A stretch of DNA of 64,000 bases, from the NCBI GenBank assembly GCA_947623205.1, contig CANQGM010000008.1, positions 1 through 64,000 of the forward strand, given 5' to 3'. A program made the translations under genes and the position numbers. Positions 21,457 through 30,336 of this stretch are shown here, piece by piece. This DNA is from an uncultured Clostridia bacterium. Lineage in GTDB: Bacteria; Bacillota; Clostridia; Oscillospirales; Acutalibacteraceae. The notes under the pieces are model-generated. The model made no database searches. It worked only from the letters and a program-made list of their open reading frames with translations, and had not been told where the DNA came from. Position 1 is the stretch's first letter. Each line of letters begins with the position of its first letter.

Positions 21457-23781
21457 TTACCATGTGCCGTACAGATGATGACCGTTTGTATCTGTTGTTG
21501 ATTCCGCATAATAACGTAAACTTGCACCGGTAAACGGAATGTTTACAGTCTGACTGCTGCCGTTTGAGAATATAAGTCTGTTCATTGTTTTTGGTACTTC
21601 AACCGTATAAACAGCCTGACCGTAAGAATTTGTTGTTGAGTATGTCATTGATTTGCCTGGCCATGCAACAGGACCTGTTGACCCGTCTTTCCAGTAATAA
21701 CAGTAAATCGTTCCGCTCCATGAGCAGGAGTTTGTAAATGTAACTGTATAGTTTTGTGAACTTGTGGTAGACTGTGTTGTCGAAACTTCTTCATCATATT
21801 CAACCCACTGATGATTAGCTCTCAATATCATTGTTTTACCGTTAAGCGCTACGCCGTCCTCCATGTTTCCGGGATAACGGTTTGTTGTTGCGTCAGCGCT
21901 TTCGGAAAAGATTACAAGACCATTGCTGAGAGAACTGTCAACATTAAGCTTATAGTATCCTGTATTTGAATCAAAATTCATCTTTACACCCGGCCAAGCC
22001 GCATTACTTAGTGACGAATTGACATAAATATAAGCATATACACTTGACCAATTATATGATGAGTTATCAAAATATACCGCCTGTGATTTATTTGTCTTTT
22101 TGTATGTATATGTTATTGGTTGTGATGTAGTAGTGCCGTCAGTTGCCTCTACATAGACATTGATTGTTGATTCATATGGAACGTCTGCGCCTATTGTAAT
22201 TACTTTACCGTTTGTATATTCCATATAAGTTTTTTTGTCGAATGAATAATAGCCTTTTGTTGCATTTTTATAACCGAGAGTAAGTGCAAGAGTATCTGTA
22301 TTAAATGTCTTGCTGCCCGGAGTTACAAAAGCTTCCGGTATATTAACACGGTTGTAAACAACAGCTATACCTGTATCGCCGATATTTCCGCTTATTACGC
22401 CGTTCGATACTTTAAATTCCTTGCCTGTCACAGCATCGGTATATGTGCCTGACTGCATTTTGTGTGCAGGTACGTTTACAGATGTAGATGTACCCGAACA
22501 GTTTACAAGAACTACACCGCCTGTACCGCGCTCATTATAAGCAATTGAACCACTGTATGCAAGGTATTCGCTTTGTCCTGCAAAATAGTCTTTAAATTGA
22601 TTTACAGCCTTAACCTCATTGTTTGTCCAAGCTGATAGAGAACCTGTACCAATAGACTGTGAATTGTTTGAAGGACGCGCCATATACATTGCACTTGGTG
22701 CGTTTCTTGAAGCAACCAAAGCCCATGTTTTATTCATGGCAGAGGCTCCTACGCCGCTTGAGCTTCCGTCTGCGTATGTATCGTGGGACTCATTCCACAT
22801 TACAAGATATTTTCCGTCGCAGCCCTTTCTAAAGTATGACGTTGCCGCGCCGCCGGCGTTTCCGCTGTTAACACAGTTTCGAATATCGTTTGAGGTTTGA
22901 TTTTCTGTTACACTCATATACTTTGTGTAGGCGCTGATTGAAACTCCGCCTGTATCATCAAGTATTTCGCCATAATAATATGGGGTTTTGCCCTGTGTAG
23001 ACTGAGCATAAGATGTAGTTGCGTTAAGAACGTTAGGCCAAAAATCACTTGAAACACCGTATCTGTCATCGGGTGTTTCTATACCCTTTGCATTATCAAA
23101 ACGGAAACCGTCAACACCGCAGTCAATACATTCCTTTAAAAATCCAATAGCATAGTTCTGAACTTTTGAATTGCCCGTGTTAAGATCGGGAAGACCGTCA
23201 AGGCAGTAATGTGTAACATCGTAACGGTCGCTCCAATTTGTGGTATTTGTTGTAATTGAGTGCCAGCACGAACTGTCATTGCGTAAATCTGCCGGAATTG
23301 TGTCGGAAAGGTCATTGCCGTTTTTGTTTGCCATATGATTAAGCACGGCGTCAACAATAACCTTTACTCCGTAGCTGTGCGCTACATCCACCATTTGCTG
23401 AAATTCAGTTTTTGTACCAAGCGCATTCTGATATGAGGTTTCAATGTTAAAGTTAGACGGTTGATAATAAACCCACCAGTTGCCGCTGTTTGGTCTGTTA
23501 AGCGTACTTTCTTTAATTGTCTGAATAGGAGATGTCTGTATTGCAGTGAATCCCTGATCGGCAATTTTTTTCATATTGTATTTGATATTATTGAATGACC
23601 AATCCCATAGCTGGAGAATCGTACCACTCTGAATATCTTTGGCAGGGTTATCATACTCAGCAGTCGCAACCGCCTGGTTCGTGCTTTCTGATGCTGCCGC
23701 AGCAGACGCAAATGAGGCCGCGGTAAGACACGATAACATCAAGCAAAACGAAAGCACAAGACTAATAAGTTTTTTAGACAT
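21457..23781 (-). CDS. Secreted GH13 alpha-amylase with starch-binding modules
   Basis: A 774-residue extracellular amylase. A signal peptide spans about residues 1-28 (LVLSFCLMLSCLTAASFASA). The GH13 barrel has region I DAVLNH (144-149), region II GFRFDNAKG with nucleophile D229, region III acid/base E272 (YYGEILDD) and region IV H333-D334. After a beta-sandwich (~480-560), two CBM26-like starch-binding modules follow (VYFDNSSYNWSSVYAYIYVN and VTFTNSCSWSGTIYCYYWKD, each with a WPG motif). A Thr/Ser linker joins them. There is no dockerin or LPXTG. It probably degrades starch outside the cell. GGAGGA precedes the ATG. Confidence 0.93.
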   Translation of the reverse strand: MSKKLISLVLSFCLMLSCLTAASFASAAAASESTNQAVATAEYDNPAKDIQSGTILQLWDWSFNNIKYNMKKIADQGFTAIQTSPIQTIKESTLNRPNSGNWWVYYQPSNFNIETSYQNALGTKTEFQQMVDVAHSYGVKVIVDAVLNHMANKNGNDLSDTIPADLRNDSSCWHSITTNTTNWSDRYDVTHYCLDGLPDLNTGNSKVQNYAIGFLKECIDCGVDGFRFDNAKGIETPDDRYGVSSDFWPNVLNATTSYAQSTQGKTPYYYGEILDDTGGVSISAYTKYMSVTENQTSNDIRNCVNSGNAGGAATSYFRKGCDGKYLVMWNESHDTYADGSSSGVGASAMNKTWALVASRNAPSAMYMARPSNNSQSIGTGSLSAWTNNEVKAVNQFKDYFAGQSEYLAYSGSIAYNERGTGGVVLVNCSGTSTSVNVPAHKMQSGTYTDAVTGKEFKVSNGVISGNIGDTGIAVVYNRVNIPEAFVTPGSKTFNTDTLALTLGYKNATKGYYSFDKKTYMEYTNGKVITIGADVPYESTINVYVEATDGTTTSQPITYTYKKTNKSQAVYFDNSSYNWSSVYAYIYVNSSLSNAAWPGVKMNFDSNTGYYKLNVDSSLSNGLVIFSESADATTNRYPGNMEDGVALNGKTMILRANHQWVEYDEEVSTTQSTTSSQNYTVTFTNSCSWSGTIYCYYWKDGSTGPVAWPGKSMTYSTTNSYGQAVYTVEVPKTMNRLIFSNGSSQTVNIPFTGASLRYYAESTTDTNGHHLYGTW

Positions 23782-23901
23782 AGAAAAAATTCCTCCTTAA
23801 TTTAAATTAATATAAAAGAAAGGGCTTAAATTATGTTACTTCCTTTCACATTTATACTAACAAAGGAGAATAATTAAATCAATATATTTATTATACAAGA
23901 A

Positions 23902-23930
23902 ATTATAAAAAATTTTGGTTATATTGACAA
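23902..23930 (-). promoter_or_regulatory. Promoter of the amylase gene
   Basis: On the minus strand: TTGTCA, a 17-nt spacer, TATAAT. The predicted start near 23895 leaves a leader of about 113 nt. Confidence 0.75.
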
Positions 23931-23948
23931 ATAATATTTAATTTTAAC

Positions 23949-23957
23949 AAAACGTTT
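23949..23957. promoter_or_regulatory. LacI/GalR-type operator candidate upstream of the amylase promoter
   Basis: AAAACGTTT, with a perfect AAACGTTT palindrome centred on CG, about 20 bp upstream of the -35. CG-centred palindromes are typical of LacI-family sugar regulators and CcpA-like control. The upstream position would suit activation. Confidence 0.4.
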
Positions 23958-24012
23958 AAAAAATATTGCACATTAAAACACTTCATTTTTTTACTAAATA
24001 TCTTCTAATTTA

Positions 24013-24843
24013 TTATTTTACAAAGCTTTTTAACATTTTTATTTCATATGCGTAACCGTCTATATCGTTTGGAGTTTCAAGTAAAAACGGAAGATTTTTT
24101 AATCTTGAATCATTTATTATACGTGTTAGCGCATTAATTCCAATTGCACCCTGCCCTATCTTCTGATGTCTGTCTTTATGACATCCTAAAAAGTTCATAC
24201 TGTCATTAAGATGAATTGCCTTAAGTCTTTTTATTCCTATTATTTTATCAAATTCGCAGAGTACCCCATTAAGATTATTTACTATGTCGTAACCCGCATC
24301 AAATACATGGCAGGTATCAAGGCACACTCCGATTTTATCATTAAGATCAACACCGTCTATAATTTTACGCAATTCTTCAAAACGGCTGCCTATCTCGCTA
24401 CCTTTGCCTGCCATAGTTTCAAGCAAAACAGTTGTATGCATTGTTTTAAACATTGCTGCATTAAGCGCATTGATTATCTGACTGATTCCGACTTCAGCCC
24501 CTTGTCCCGTATGACTTCCCGGATGAAAGTTATACAAATTTCCCGGAAGGCACTCCATTCTTTGCAAATCATCAGCAAGAGTGTTTAAAGCAAATTCGCG
24601 AGTTTCAGGCTTAGACGAGCACAAATTCATTGTATATGGCGCGTGTGCAATTATTTGAGAAAAGTTATGTTTTTTCATTAATAAAATAAGTGCGTCAACA
24701 TCGGATTGCTCAATTTTTTTTGCTGAGCCTCCACGGGGATTTCGAGTAAAAAACTGAAATGTATTTGCACCTATTTCAAGCGCCTGCTTTCCTATCGCTT
24801 CAAAACCGTTTGAAATTGAAAGATGTGATCCTATTTTAAACAT
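24013..24843 (-). CDS. nfo: Deoxyribonuclease IV (AP endonuclease IV)
   Basis: A 276-residue TIM-barrel AP endonuclease that cuts 5' of abasic sites in base-excision repair. Seen: MFKIGSHLSISNGFEAIGKQALEIGANTFQFFTRNPRG at the start, the zinc-ligand stretches YNFHPGSHTG, LLETMAGKGSEIG, GVCLDTCHVFDAGYD, HLNDSM and HQKIGQGAIG, and FLLETPND near the end. The start is set at 24843 by GGGGGTTAAT; the longer ORF would run through the hairpin and tRNA-Pro. It is just downstream of tRNA-Pro and its terminator. Confidence 0.95.
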   Translation of the reverse strand: MFKIGSHLSISNGFEAIGKQALEIGANTFQFFTRNPRGGSAKKIEQSDVDALILLMKKHNFSQIIAHAPYTMNLCSSKPETREFALNTLADDLQRMECLPGNLYNFHPGSHTGQGAEVGISQIINALNAAMFKTMHTTVLLETMAGKGSEIGSRFEELRKIIDGVDLNDKIGVCLDTCHVFDAGYDIVNNLNGVLCEFDKIIGIKRLKAIHLNDSMNFLGCHKDRHQKIGQGAIGINALTRIINDSRLKNLPFLLETPNDIDGYAYEIKMLKSFVK

Positions 24844-24874
24844 ATTAACCCCCATATCTGAATTTAAAAAAATA

Positions 24875-24904
24875 ACGCTGGATTCAAATAAATGTTTGAA
24901 TCCA
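24875..24904 (-). terminator. Terminator between tRNA-Pro and nfo
   Basis: A 10-bp perfect stem TGGATTCAAA/TTTGAATCCA with a 6-nt loop. Read leftward it is followed by GCGTTATTTTTTT. It lies only ~30 bp ahead of the nfo start, so nfo may be expressed by read-through. Confidence 0.75.
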
Positions 24905-24912
24905 ACGCCAAT

Positions 24913-24989
24913 TGGTCGGGATGACAAGACTTGAACTTGCGACTCCACGCCCCCCAGACGTGTGCGCTACCAAACTGCGCTACATCCCG
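24913..24989 (-). tRNA. tRNA-Pro (anticodon GGG)
   Basis: A 77-nt cloverleaf with encoded CCA on the minus strand. The acceptor CGGGATG/CATCCCG starts with C1 as in bacterial tRNA-Pro. The anticodon loop CTGGGGG lies on a CACGT/GCGTG stem, and the T-arm carries AGTTCAAGTCT. Anticodon GGG reads CCC/CCU. Confidence 0.94.
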
Positions 24990-25002
24990 CTGCAATATTA
25001 AT

Positions 25003-25031
25003 ATTGTATCAAACCCCAAATAAATTGTCAA
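25003..25031 (-). promoter_or_regulatory. Promoter of tRNA-Pro
   Basis: On the minus strand: TTGACA, a 17-nt spacer, TACAAT. The predicted start is about 7 nt ahead of the tRNA 5' end. Confidence 0.8.
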
Positions 25032-25121
25032 GCACCTGTAAAATTTATTTTGTAGGTGCTTTTAAATTTATAAAAATTAAATATTTTCAAAATTATTATT
25101 CCGTAATTTAATTATTTTATA

Positions 25122-25150
25122 TTGTATTTTTTTCCTTTAGTTGGTATAAT
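25122..25150 (+). promoter_or_regulatory. Promoter of metG-tatD
   Basis: TTGTAT, a 17-nt spacer, TATAAT, with the start predicted about 38 nt ahead of the metG ATG. Confidence 0.75.
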
Positions 25151-25194
25151 AAAAATTACATCTCAAATGCTTAGTTTGAGGGAGGAATTATTAT

Positions 25195-27141
25195 ATGTGT
25201 AAGAAAAAAACATTTTATATTACTACGCCTATTTACTATCCGTCGGGAAACCCGCATATAGGTCACTGTTACACAACAGTTGCCTGCGATTCGATCGCAC
25301 GTTACAGACGTATGCAGGGTTATGACGTAATGTTCCTTACGGGTACAGACGAGCATGGGCTAAAAATTGAGCAAAAGGCAGCTGAAAAGGATATTACTCC
25401 AAAACAATATGTCGATGAGATAGTCGAGACATTTAAGGGTCTGTGGAAGTTTATGAATATAAGCTATGACAGATACATCAGAACGACCGATGATTATCAT
25501 ATTGAAACGGTACAGAAAATTTTTAAGGAGCTCTATGATAAGGGTTACATCTACAAGGGCGAATATAAGGGAAAATACTGCACTCCGTGTGAAAGCTTCT
25601 GGACGGAAAGCCAGCTTGTTGACGGCAAATGTCCTGAATGCGGCCGTGATGTTACAGAAGCTAAAGAAGAGGCATACTTCTTTAAAATGTCGCCGTTTGC
25701 AGACAGAATTGAAAAACTTCTTACCGAAACAGACTATCTTCAGCCAAAAACAAGGGCGGCTGAACTTGTAAATAATTTTATAAAGCCGGGTCTTGAGGAC
25801 TTATGCGTTTCAAGAACCTCGTTTAAATGGGGTATTCCTGTTACATTTGATGAAAAACACGTTGTTTATGTGTGGATAGACGCGCTTTCAAACTATATTT
25901 CGGCGCTTGGATTTTACAACGATAAATACAATGATTATAACAAGTTCTGGCCTGCCGATATTCATATGGTTGCAAAAGATATTATGCGCTTTCACGCTAT
26001 AATCTGGCCTGCAATGCTCATGGCGCTTGACCAGCCATTGCCCAAACACCTTGCGGTTCACGGCTGGATCACATTCAACGGGCAAAAAATGTCTAAGTCG
26101 CTCGGTAATGTTGTTGACCCGTTCATTCTTGGCAAGCGTTACGGTGCAGACGCAATTCGTTATCATATTATGCGTGAAATGGCCCTCGGTGCGGACAGCT
26201 CATTCTCAAACGAAATTATGATAAACAGAATCAACTCCGACCTTGCAAACGGGCTTGGAAACCTTGTTTCAAGAACCGTTGCGATGGTTGAAAAATACTT
26301 TGGCGGAACACTTCCGTCAGAGCGTGAAAGCGGCGAATTTGACGATGATTTAATTGCCGAGGCTGTTGCTCTGCGCGCATCCGTAGACAATTATATGGAT
26401 AAAACCCAGCTTAACAATGCGCTTGCAGAAATTTTCAAGGTTGTGTCACGCGCAAATAAATATATTGACGAAACTGCCCCGTGGATAATTGCAAAGGACG
26501 AAACGAAACGGGCAAGACTTGCAGCTGTTCTTTACAATTTGCTTGAGACAATCCGCATTGTCGCAACTCTGCTTTTATCGTTTATGCCTGAAACAATGCC
26601 AAAGGCTCTTGAACAGATAGGCATTGCCGACAGCGGCGCAACTTATGAGAATGCGGGAATATTCGGGGTCCTTCCCAATAACGTAACCGTTAAAAAAGGT
26701 GAAGTCCTTTTCCCCAGAATTGATGTAGACAAGGAAATTGAAGAGCTCAACAGCATTATAAAAACAAGCGCCGGTGAAAATGAAGAAGCAAACAAACTTA
26801 AAGAGGAAATTGAAGGCATCGCGCAAATTGGCATTGAAGATTTTTGCAAAGTCGATTTGAGAGTTGCCGAAATCAAGGCGTGCGAGCCTATTAAAAACGC
26901 CAAAAAGCTTTTAAAGCTTACACTGTTTGACGGAGTTAAAGATAGAACCGTAGCAAGCGGAATCTCTAAATTTTACAAACCCGAAGACCTTATAGGCAAA
27001 AAAGTAATTCTTGTGTCAAACCTCAAACCTGCAAAGCTGTGCGGGGTTGAGAGCTTTGGTATGATTCTTGCCGCAGCATTCGAAGAAAAAATAAAGGTTA
27101 TATTTGTTGACGATATGCCGGCAGGCGCAAAAATCAGCTGA
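25195..27141 (+). CDS. metG: Methionyl-tRNA synthetase
   Basis: A 648-residue class I synthetase. The HIGH motif is at residues 21-24 (PSGNPHIGHCY). A zinc knuckle follows (CTPCESFW...CPECGR, about 140-160), then KMSKS in NGQKMSKSLGN near residue 300, the helical anticodon-binding domain, and a C-terminal EMAP/Trbp111-type tRNA-binding domain (~545-648, DFCKVDLRVAEIKACEPIKNAKKLLKL). GAGGGAGGAATTATT precedes the ATG. It charges tRNA-Met. It is followed by tatD, the usual Firmicute neighbour. Confidence 0.96.
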   Translation: MCKKKTFYITTPIYYPSGNPHIGHCYTTVACDSIARYRRMQGYDVMFLTGTDEHGLKIEQKAAEKDITPKQYVDEIVETFKGLWKFMNISYDRYIRTTDDYHIETVQKIFKELYDKGYIYKGEYKGKYCTPCESFWTESQLVDGKCPECGRDVTEAKEEAYFFKMSPFADRIEKLLTETDYLQPKTRAAELVNNFIKPGLEDLCVSRTSFKWGIPVTFDEKHVVYVWIDALSNYISALGFYNDKYNDYNKFWPADIHMVAKDIMRFHAIIWPAMLMALDQPLPKHLAVHGWITFNGQKMSKSLGNVVDPFILGKRYGADAIRYHIMREMALGADSSFSNEIMINRINSDLANGLGNLVSRTVAMVEKYFGGTLPSERESGEFDDDLIAEAVALRASVDNYMDKTQLNNALAEIFKVVSRANKYIDETAPWIIAKDETKRARLAAVLYNLLETIRIVATLLLSFMPETMPKALEQIGIADSGATYENAGIFGVLPNNVTVKKGEVLFPRIDVDKEIEELNSIIKTSAGENEEANKLKEEIEGIAQIGIEDFCKVDLRVAEIKACEPIKNAKKLLKLTLFDGVKDRTVASGISKFYKPEDLIGKKVILVSNLKPAKLCGVESFGMILAAAFEEKIKVIFVDDMPAGAKIS

Positions 27142-27226
27142 GCTTAAAATTAATATTTTACATTGCTTAATAAAATGATGTTAAAACTTGCAGTTTATTA
27201 TGCCAATGGCTTGCCGGAGTGATTTT

Positions 27227-27994
27227 GTGGATTACAATAATATTTTTGACGCTCATGCTCATTATGACGACGCGTGGTTTGACGAAGACCGTTTTAAATT
27301 GCTTGATAATATTCAAAGCAAAGGCGTTTGCGGTATTGTAAATAACGCAGTTGACCTTAAAACGGCTCAAACCTGCATTGAATATGCCGAAAAATATGAC
27401 TTTATGTATGCGGCAGTCGGCTTTCATCCCGAAAACCTTAATGATATGCCGTCTGACTACCTAAACCGGCTTGCGGCGATTTCCAAACATAAAAAGGTTG
27501 TGGCAATAGGGGAAACAGGGCTTGATTACCATTGGGACATTCCTCGCGATATGCAGAAAAAAGTGTTTGAAAAACAAATTAAACTGTCGCTTGAGTTAAA
27601 TTTGCCGCTCATTGTACACGACAGAGAGGCTCACGGCGACACAATGGATCTTCTTTTAAAATACAGACCCAAGGCACTTATACACTGCTTTTCAGGCAGC
27701 GTAGAGATGATGAAAGAAGCCGTAAAGCTCGGTATGTATATCAGCCTTGGCGGCGCGGTAACATTTAAAAATGCGCGCCGCGTCATTGACGTTGCACGTG
27801 AGGTGCCTATTGACAGGCTGCTTCTTGAAACAGATGCTCCCTATATGGCGCCGGTCCCGTTCAGGGGCAAGCGGTGCGACAGTTCAATGATTTTGCATAC
27901 GGCAGAAAAAATAGCTGAGATACGAAATATGGAAACACAGCGGCTGCTCGACATTACAGCCGAAAACGCAAGACGATTTTTTAATATAAATTAA
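27227..27994 (+). CDS. tatD: TatD-family deoxyribonuclease
   Basis: A 255-residue metal-dependent hydrolase (TIM barrel). Motifs are FDAHAHYDD (HxH near residue 9), IGETGLDYHWD with the metal-ligand Glu, PLIVHDREAHGDTM, ALIHCFSGS and the final LLETDAPYMAP. I choose the GTG at 27227 because CGGAGTGA lies 7 nt ahead and the protein then begins just before FDAHAH as in the family; the upstream ATGs have no such site. It is known as a 3'-5' DNase/RNase. It lies 85 bp after metG and ends at the terminator 28019-28050. Confidence 0.92.
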   Translation: MDYNNIFDAHAHYDDAWFDEDRFKLLDNIQSKGVCGIVNNAVDLKTAQTCIEYAEKYDFMYAAVGFHPENLNDMPSDYLNRLAAISKHKKVVAIGETGLDYHWDIPRDMQKKVFEKQIKLSLELNLPLIVHDREAHGDTMDLLLKYRPKALIHCFSGSVEMMKEAVKLGMYISLGGAVTFKNARRVIDVAREVPIDRLLLETDAPYMAPVPFRGKRCDSSMILHTAEKIAEIRNMETQRLLDITAENARRFFNIN

Positions 27995-28018
27995 GCGGAA
28001 ATGTATGTAAACATATTA

Positions 28019-28050
28019 AAAACGGGTGGATAAAAATCCATCCGTTTTTT
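28019..28050 (+). terminator. Terminator after metG-tatD
   Basis: Stem AAACGG-G-TGGAT pairs with ATCCA-T-CCGTTT (one G-T pair) around AAAA, followed by TTTTTTG. Lies between the convergent tatD and glycosylase genes. Confidence 0.85.
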
Positions 28051-28054
28051 GTAA

Positions 28055-28891
28055 TCAAATAAATAATTCAGGGTGCATCCTGCTGTAATGAAAAATATAC
28101 TGCTGTGCAATACCGGCAAACTCTCCAAAATCGTTTGCGCTCATACCCGGAAACAGAATCTCCATTGCACGCTTCATCCAAACGTCAACAGGAAATGCCT
28201 CAACTCTGTGTAAACCGAAAAGCAAAGTGCAGTCAGCCACCTTTATTCCTACGCCTGTAATTTTCATAAGCTCTTTTCTTGCCTGTTCATATTCAAGTGT
28301 TCTGCATTTTTCAAGATCAACCTCGCCATAGGCTACCTTTTTCGCCGCGTCAATAAGATACCGGTCGCGAAACCCTGCTCTCAGCGGCGCAAGGTCGTCT
28401 GCATTAAGCTGAGCCATTTTTTCAGCGGTCGGAAAGGCATATCTGCCTTTTTCAATTTCTTTGCCGAAGTTTTCACACAGTCTCCGGACAATGCCCTTTA
28501 TACGCTTTATATTATTATTCTGTGATATTATAAACGTACAAAGCGCCTCGTACGGTTCCTGCCGCAAAATTCTTATTCCGGGCGCATATTCCGCCGCCTC
28601 GTTTAATACGGGATGAATTTTTCTTATTTCTTCTCTGATTTTCCCATAGTTTAGTCCGAAATCAAAATAATTAAACCAAATAGTTTCATATTCGGATTTT
28701 GTCGCATTATATATGTATAAATCGGTTCCCTCAAGTTTTATTGTTACAAACTTTCCGTATGCAACTCCCTCAAATGAATTGTCCGACAGTTCTGTCCAGC
28801 GAAAGCTCTGACCGCAGTCAAGTGTCTGAGCAAGGTCAAGGTCGGTTACTCCCGACACCTTTATTCCTCCGGTTATTTCGTTACACACCAT
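28055..28891 (-). CDS. 8-oxoguanine DNA glycosylase (OGG1-type)
   Basis: A 278-residue bifunctional glycosylase/AP lyase. An N-terminal OGG_N domain carries LDLAQTLDCGQSFRWTEL. A helix-hairpin-helix with the GPD/K signature follows: MKITGVGIKVADCTLLFGLHRVEAFPVDVWMKR, with catalytic Lys217 and Asp236. It removes oxidised guanine from DNA. It is transcribed divergently from the DUF6062 gene. AAGGGAGACATAAAA precedes the ATG. Its length and order match the OGG1/AlkA-like branch found in Clostridia. Confidence 0.92.
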   Translation of the reverse strand: MVCNEITGGIKVSGVTDLDLAQTLDCGQSFRWTELSDNSFEGVAYGKFVTIKLEGTDLYIYNATKSEYETIWFNYFDFGLNYGKIREEIRKIHPVLNEAAEYAPGIRILRQEPYEALCTFIISQNNNIKRIKGIVRRLCENFGKEIEKGRYAFPTAEKMAQLNADDLAPLRAGFRDRYLIDAAKKVAYGEVDLEKCRTLEYEQARKELMKITGVGIKVADCTLLFGLHRVEAFPVDVWMKRAMEILFPGMSANDFGEFAGIAQQYIFHYSRMHPELFI

Positions 28892-29017
28892 TTTTATGTC
28901 TCCCTTTTAAAAAATTATATCACAAAACACAAATTTATGGTACAATAATTTTAAACTTGCAACACATAATTATTTTGGATATTATGAAGTTAAAATTTGT
29001 TTATGCCGGTGATTTTT

Positions 29018-29707
29018 ATGAAAGAAACTATATGCACCATACCGATAAATGATATTTTTCTTCCAAAAAGCGGCTGTCCTATTTGCAGAATGGAACAAAT
29101 GCTTGAAGAACAATATGTTAAATTTATTACTGGCGACGCTATGATGGAACCCGACATAAGAATAGAGACAAACAAAAAAGGGTTTTGCCGACATCATTTT
29201 TCAATGATGTATGAGGTTGGTCAAAAACTGCCCAACGCTCTTATTCTTGAGAGCCATTTACAGGAAATTTCCGAGAATTATATGCCTAAAAAATCAAAAG
29301 GCAGACCCGATAAAAAACAGCTTGAAAGATTAAAAAATGAACTGAGTTCCTGCTATGTATGTGACAGAATAAAAAACGATATGAATCACTTTATGTCAAC
29401 AATATTTTCGGAGTGGGCAAAGGGCAAAGAATTTAGACAACTGTACAATGAACAACCTTTTATCTGCCTGAAACACTACTCATTTATAATGGACGCGGCG
29501 ACAGCAAAAGGCGGAATACCGTCAAGATATATGTCAGACTTTTATTATGAAACCAAAGAACTCACAAAAAATTATCTTGAGTTGCTTAAAAAAGATATAA
29601 AACACTTTTGTTCCATGTTCGATTACAGAAACCGAGGACAGGAATGGGGATCATCCAAGGACGCAATAGAAAGAAGCATTGATTTTTTAACAGGAAAAAA
29701 TACGTAA
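29018..29707 (+). CDS. DUF6062 family protein
   Basis: A 229-residue cytosolic protein of the DUF6062 family, frequent in Clostridia. Paired Cys motifs, CPICRME near residue 20, CRHHFSMMYEVG near residue 55, CYVCDRI near residue 115 and CLKHY near residue 150, suggest metal binding or a redox-sensitive fold. The start ATG 29018 follows CCGGTGATTTTT; upstream Met codons lack a ribosome binding site. The function is unknown. It is monocistronic, ending in a strong terminator. Confidence 0.75.
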   Translation: MKETICTIPINDIFLPKSGCPICRMEQMLEEQYVKFITGDAMMEPDIRIETNKKGFCRHHFSMMYEVGQKLPNALILESHLQEISENYMPKKSKGRPDKKQLERLKNELSSCYVCDRIKNDMNHFMSTIFSEWAKGKEFRQLYNEQPFICLKHYSFIMDAATAKGGIPSRYMSDFYYETKELTKNYLELLKKDIKHFCSMFDYRNRGQEWGSSKDAIERSIDFLTGKNT

Positions 29708-29710
29708 AAA

Positions 29711-29749
29711 AACTCCCGCCGCGTATAAACCCGCAGCGGGAGTTTTTGT
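29711..29749 (+). terminator. Terminator after the DUF6062 gene
   Basis: A 9-bp stem AACTCCCGC/GCGGGAGTT with a 16-nt loop, followed by TTTTTGTTT. Confidence 0.88.
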
Positions 29750-29799
29750 TTCTTTATTATTCTATATACTTTTATATAGAAACAAATAATTTGTTACTG

Positions 29800-30324
29800 T
29801 CAAATTTCATATGTAGCCATAAAACTAATGGATTCACCGCTGTTATGCGCCCATTGACTATTGTCCGACTTGCCTATCTGTAACATAGTGATATTCCTGT
29901 AGGAATCGTAACATATAAGCCATAAGCCAATAACATTTTGGTCTGAGACACACACTCCATGCGACGAGGTTGAATTAGCATTAAGACTAACGGGCAAACC
30001 TTTAAATAATAAATTGCCGGTTGATGCGTTAAGCTGCATTTTAATATTTAAAGTTACAAATTTACCCACACGCTGATATGTATAATTTGCATATCTAACG
30101 CTTACATTGCTTGTTGATACGTTAGTTAATGTTCCGCTTCCCGTTACTATATTTGATGAATCGTATTTTTTTGAAAGCGCATTATTTAGCGTGGAATAAT
30201 CTGATTGCTCCATCTCTACCACAGCGTCAACATAATCGTTTAAATCTGAAATATCTTCTCTTGCAGTCTTATCCGCTACGTCATAGCTTGTACTTCCGAT
30301 TTTAATTTTTGATACATCAGGCAT
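29800..30324 (-). CDS. Tail-fibre-like protein 3 of the orphan cluster
   Basis: A 174-residue protein. The N-terminus VSKIKIGSTSYDVADKTAREDI is a short module shared with the neighbouring 232-residue protein (ISKIRISGTTYDIKDKTAREKI) and common in phage tail-fibre/adhesin proteins. The C-terminal ~110 residues are beta-rich and Ser/Thr/Asn-rich (YTYQRVGKFVTLNIKMQLN), like a receptor-binding tip. GAGGTGATTATA precedes the ATG. It is the last of three leftward genes, with no structural phage genes around. The function is inferred from composition and context only. Confidence 0.55.
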   Translation of the reverse strand: MPDVSKIKIGSTSYDVADKTAREDISDLNDYVDAVVEMEQSDYSTLNNALSKKYDSSNIVTGSGTLTNVSTSNVSVRYANYTYQRVGKFVTLNIKMQLNASTGNLLFKGLPVSLNANSTSSHGVCVSDQNVIGLWLICYDSYRNITMLQIGKSDNSQWAHNSGESISFMATYEI

Positions 30325-30336
30325 ATAATCACCTCT

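Noticed and set aside
24844..24948. N-terminal extension of endonuclease IV
   Set aside because: The extension would be encoded by the tRNA-Pro 3' end and its terminator; the inner ATG at 24843 has GGGGG and matches the family start.
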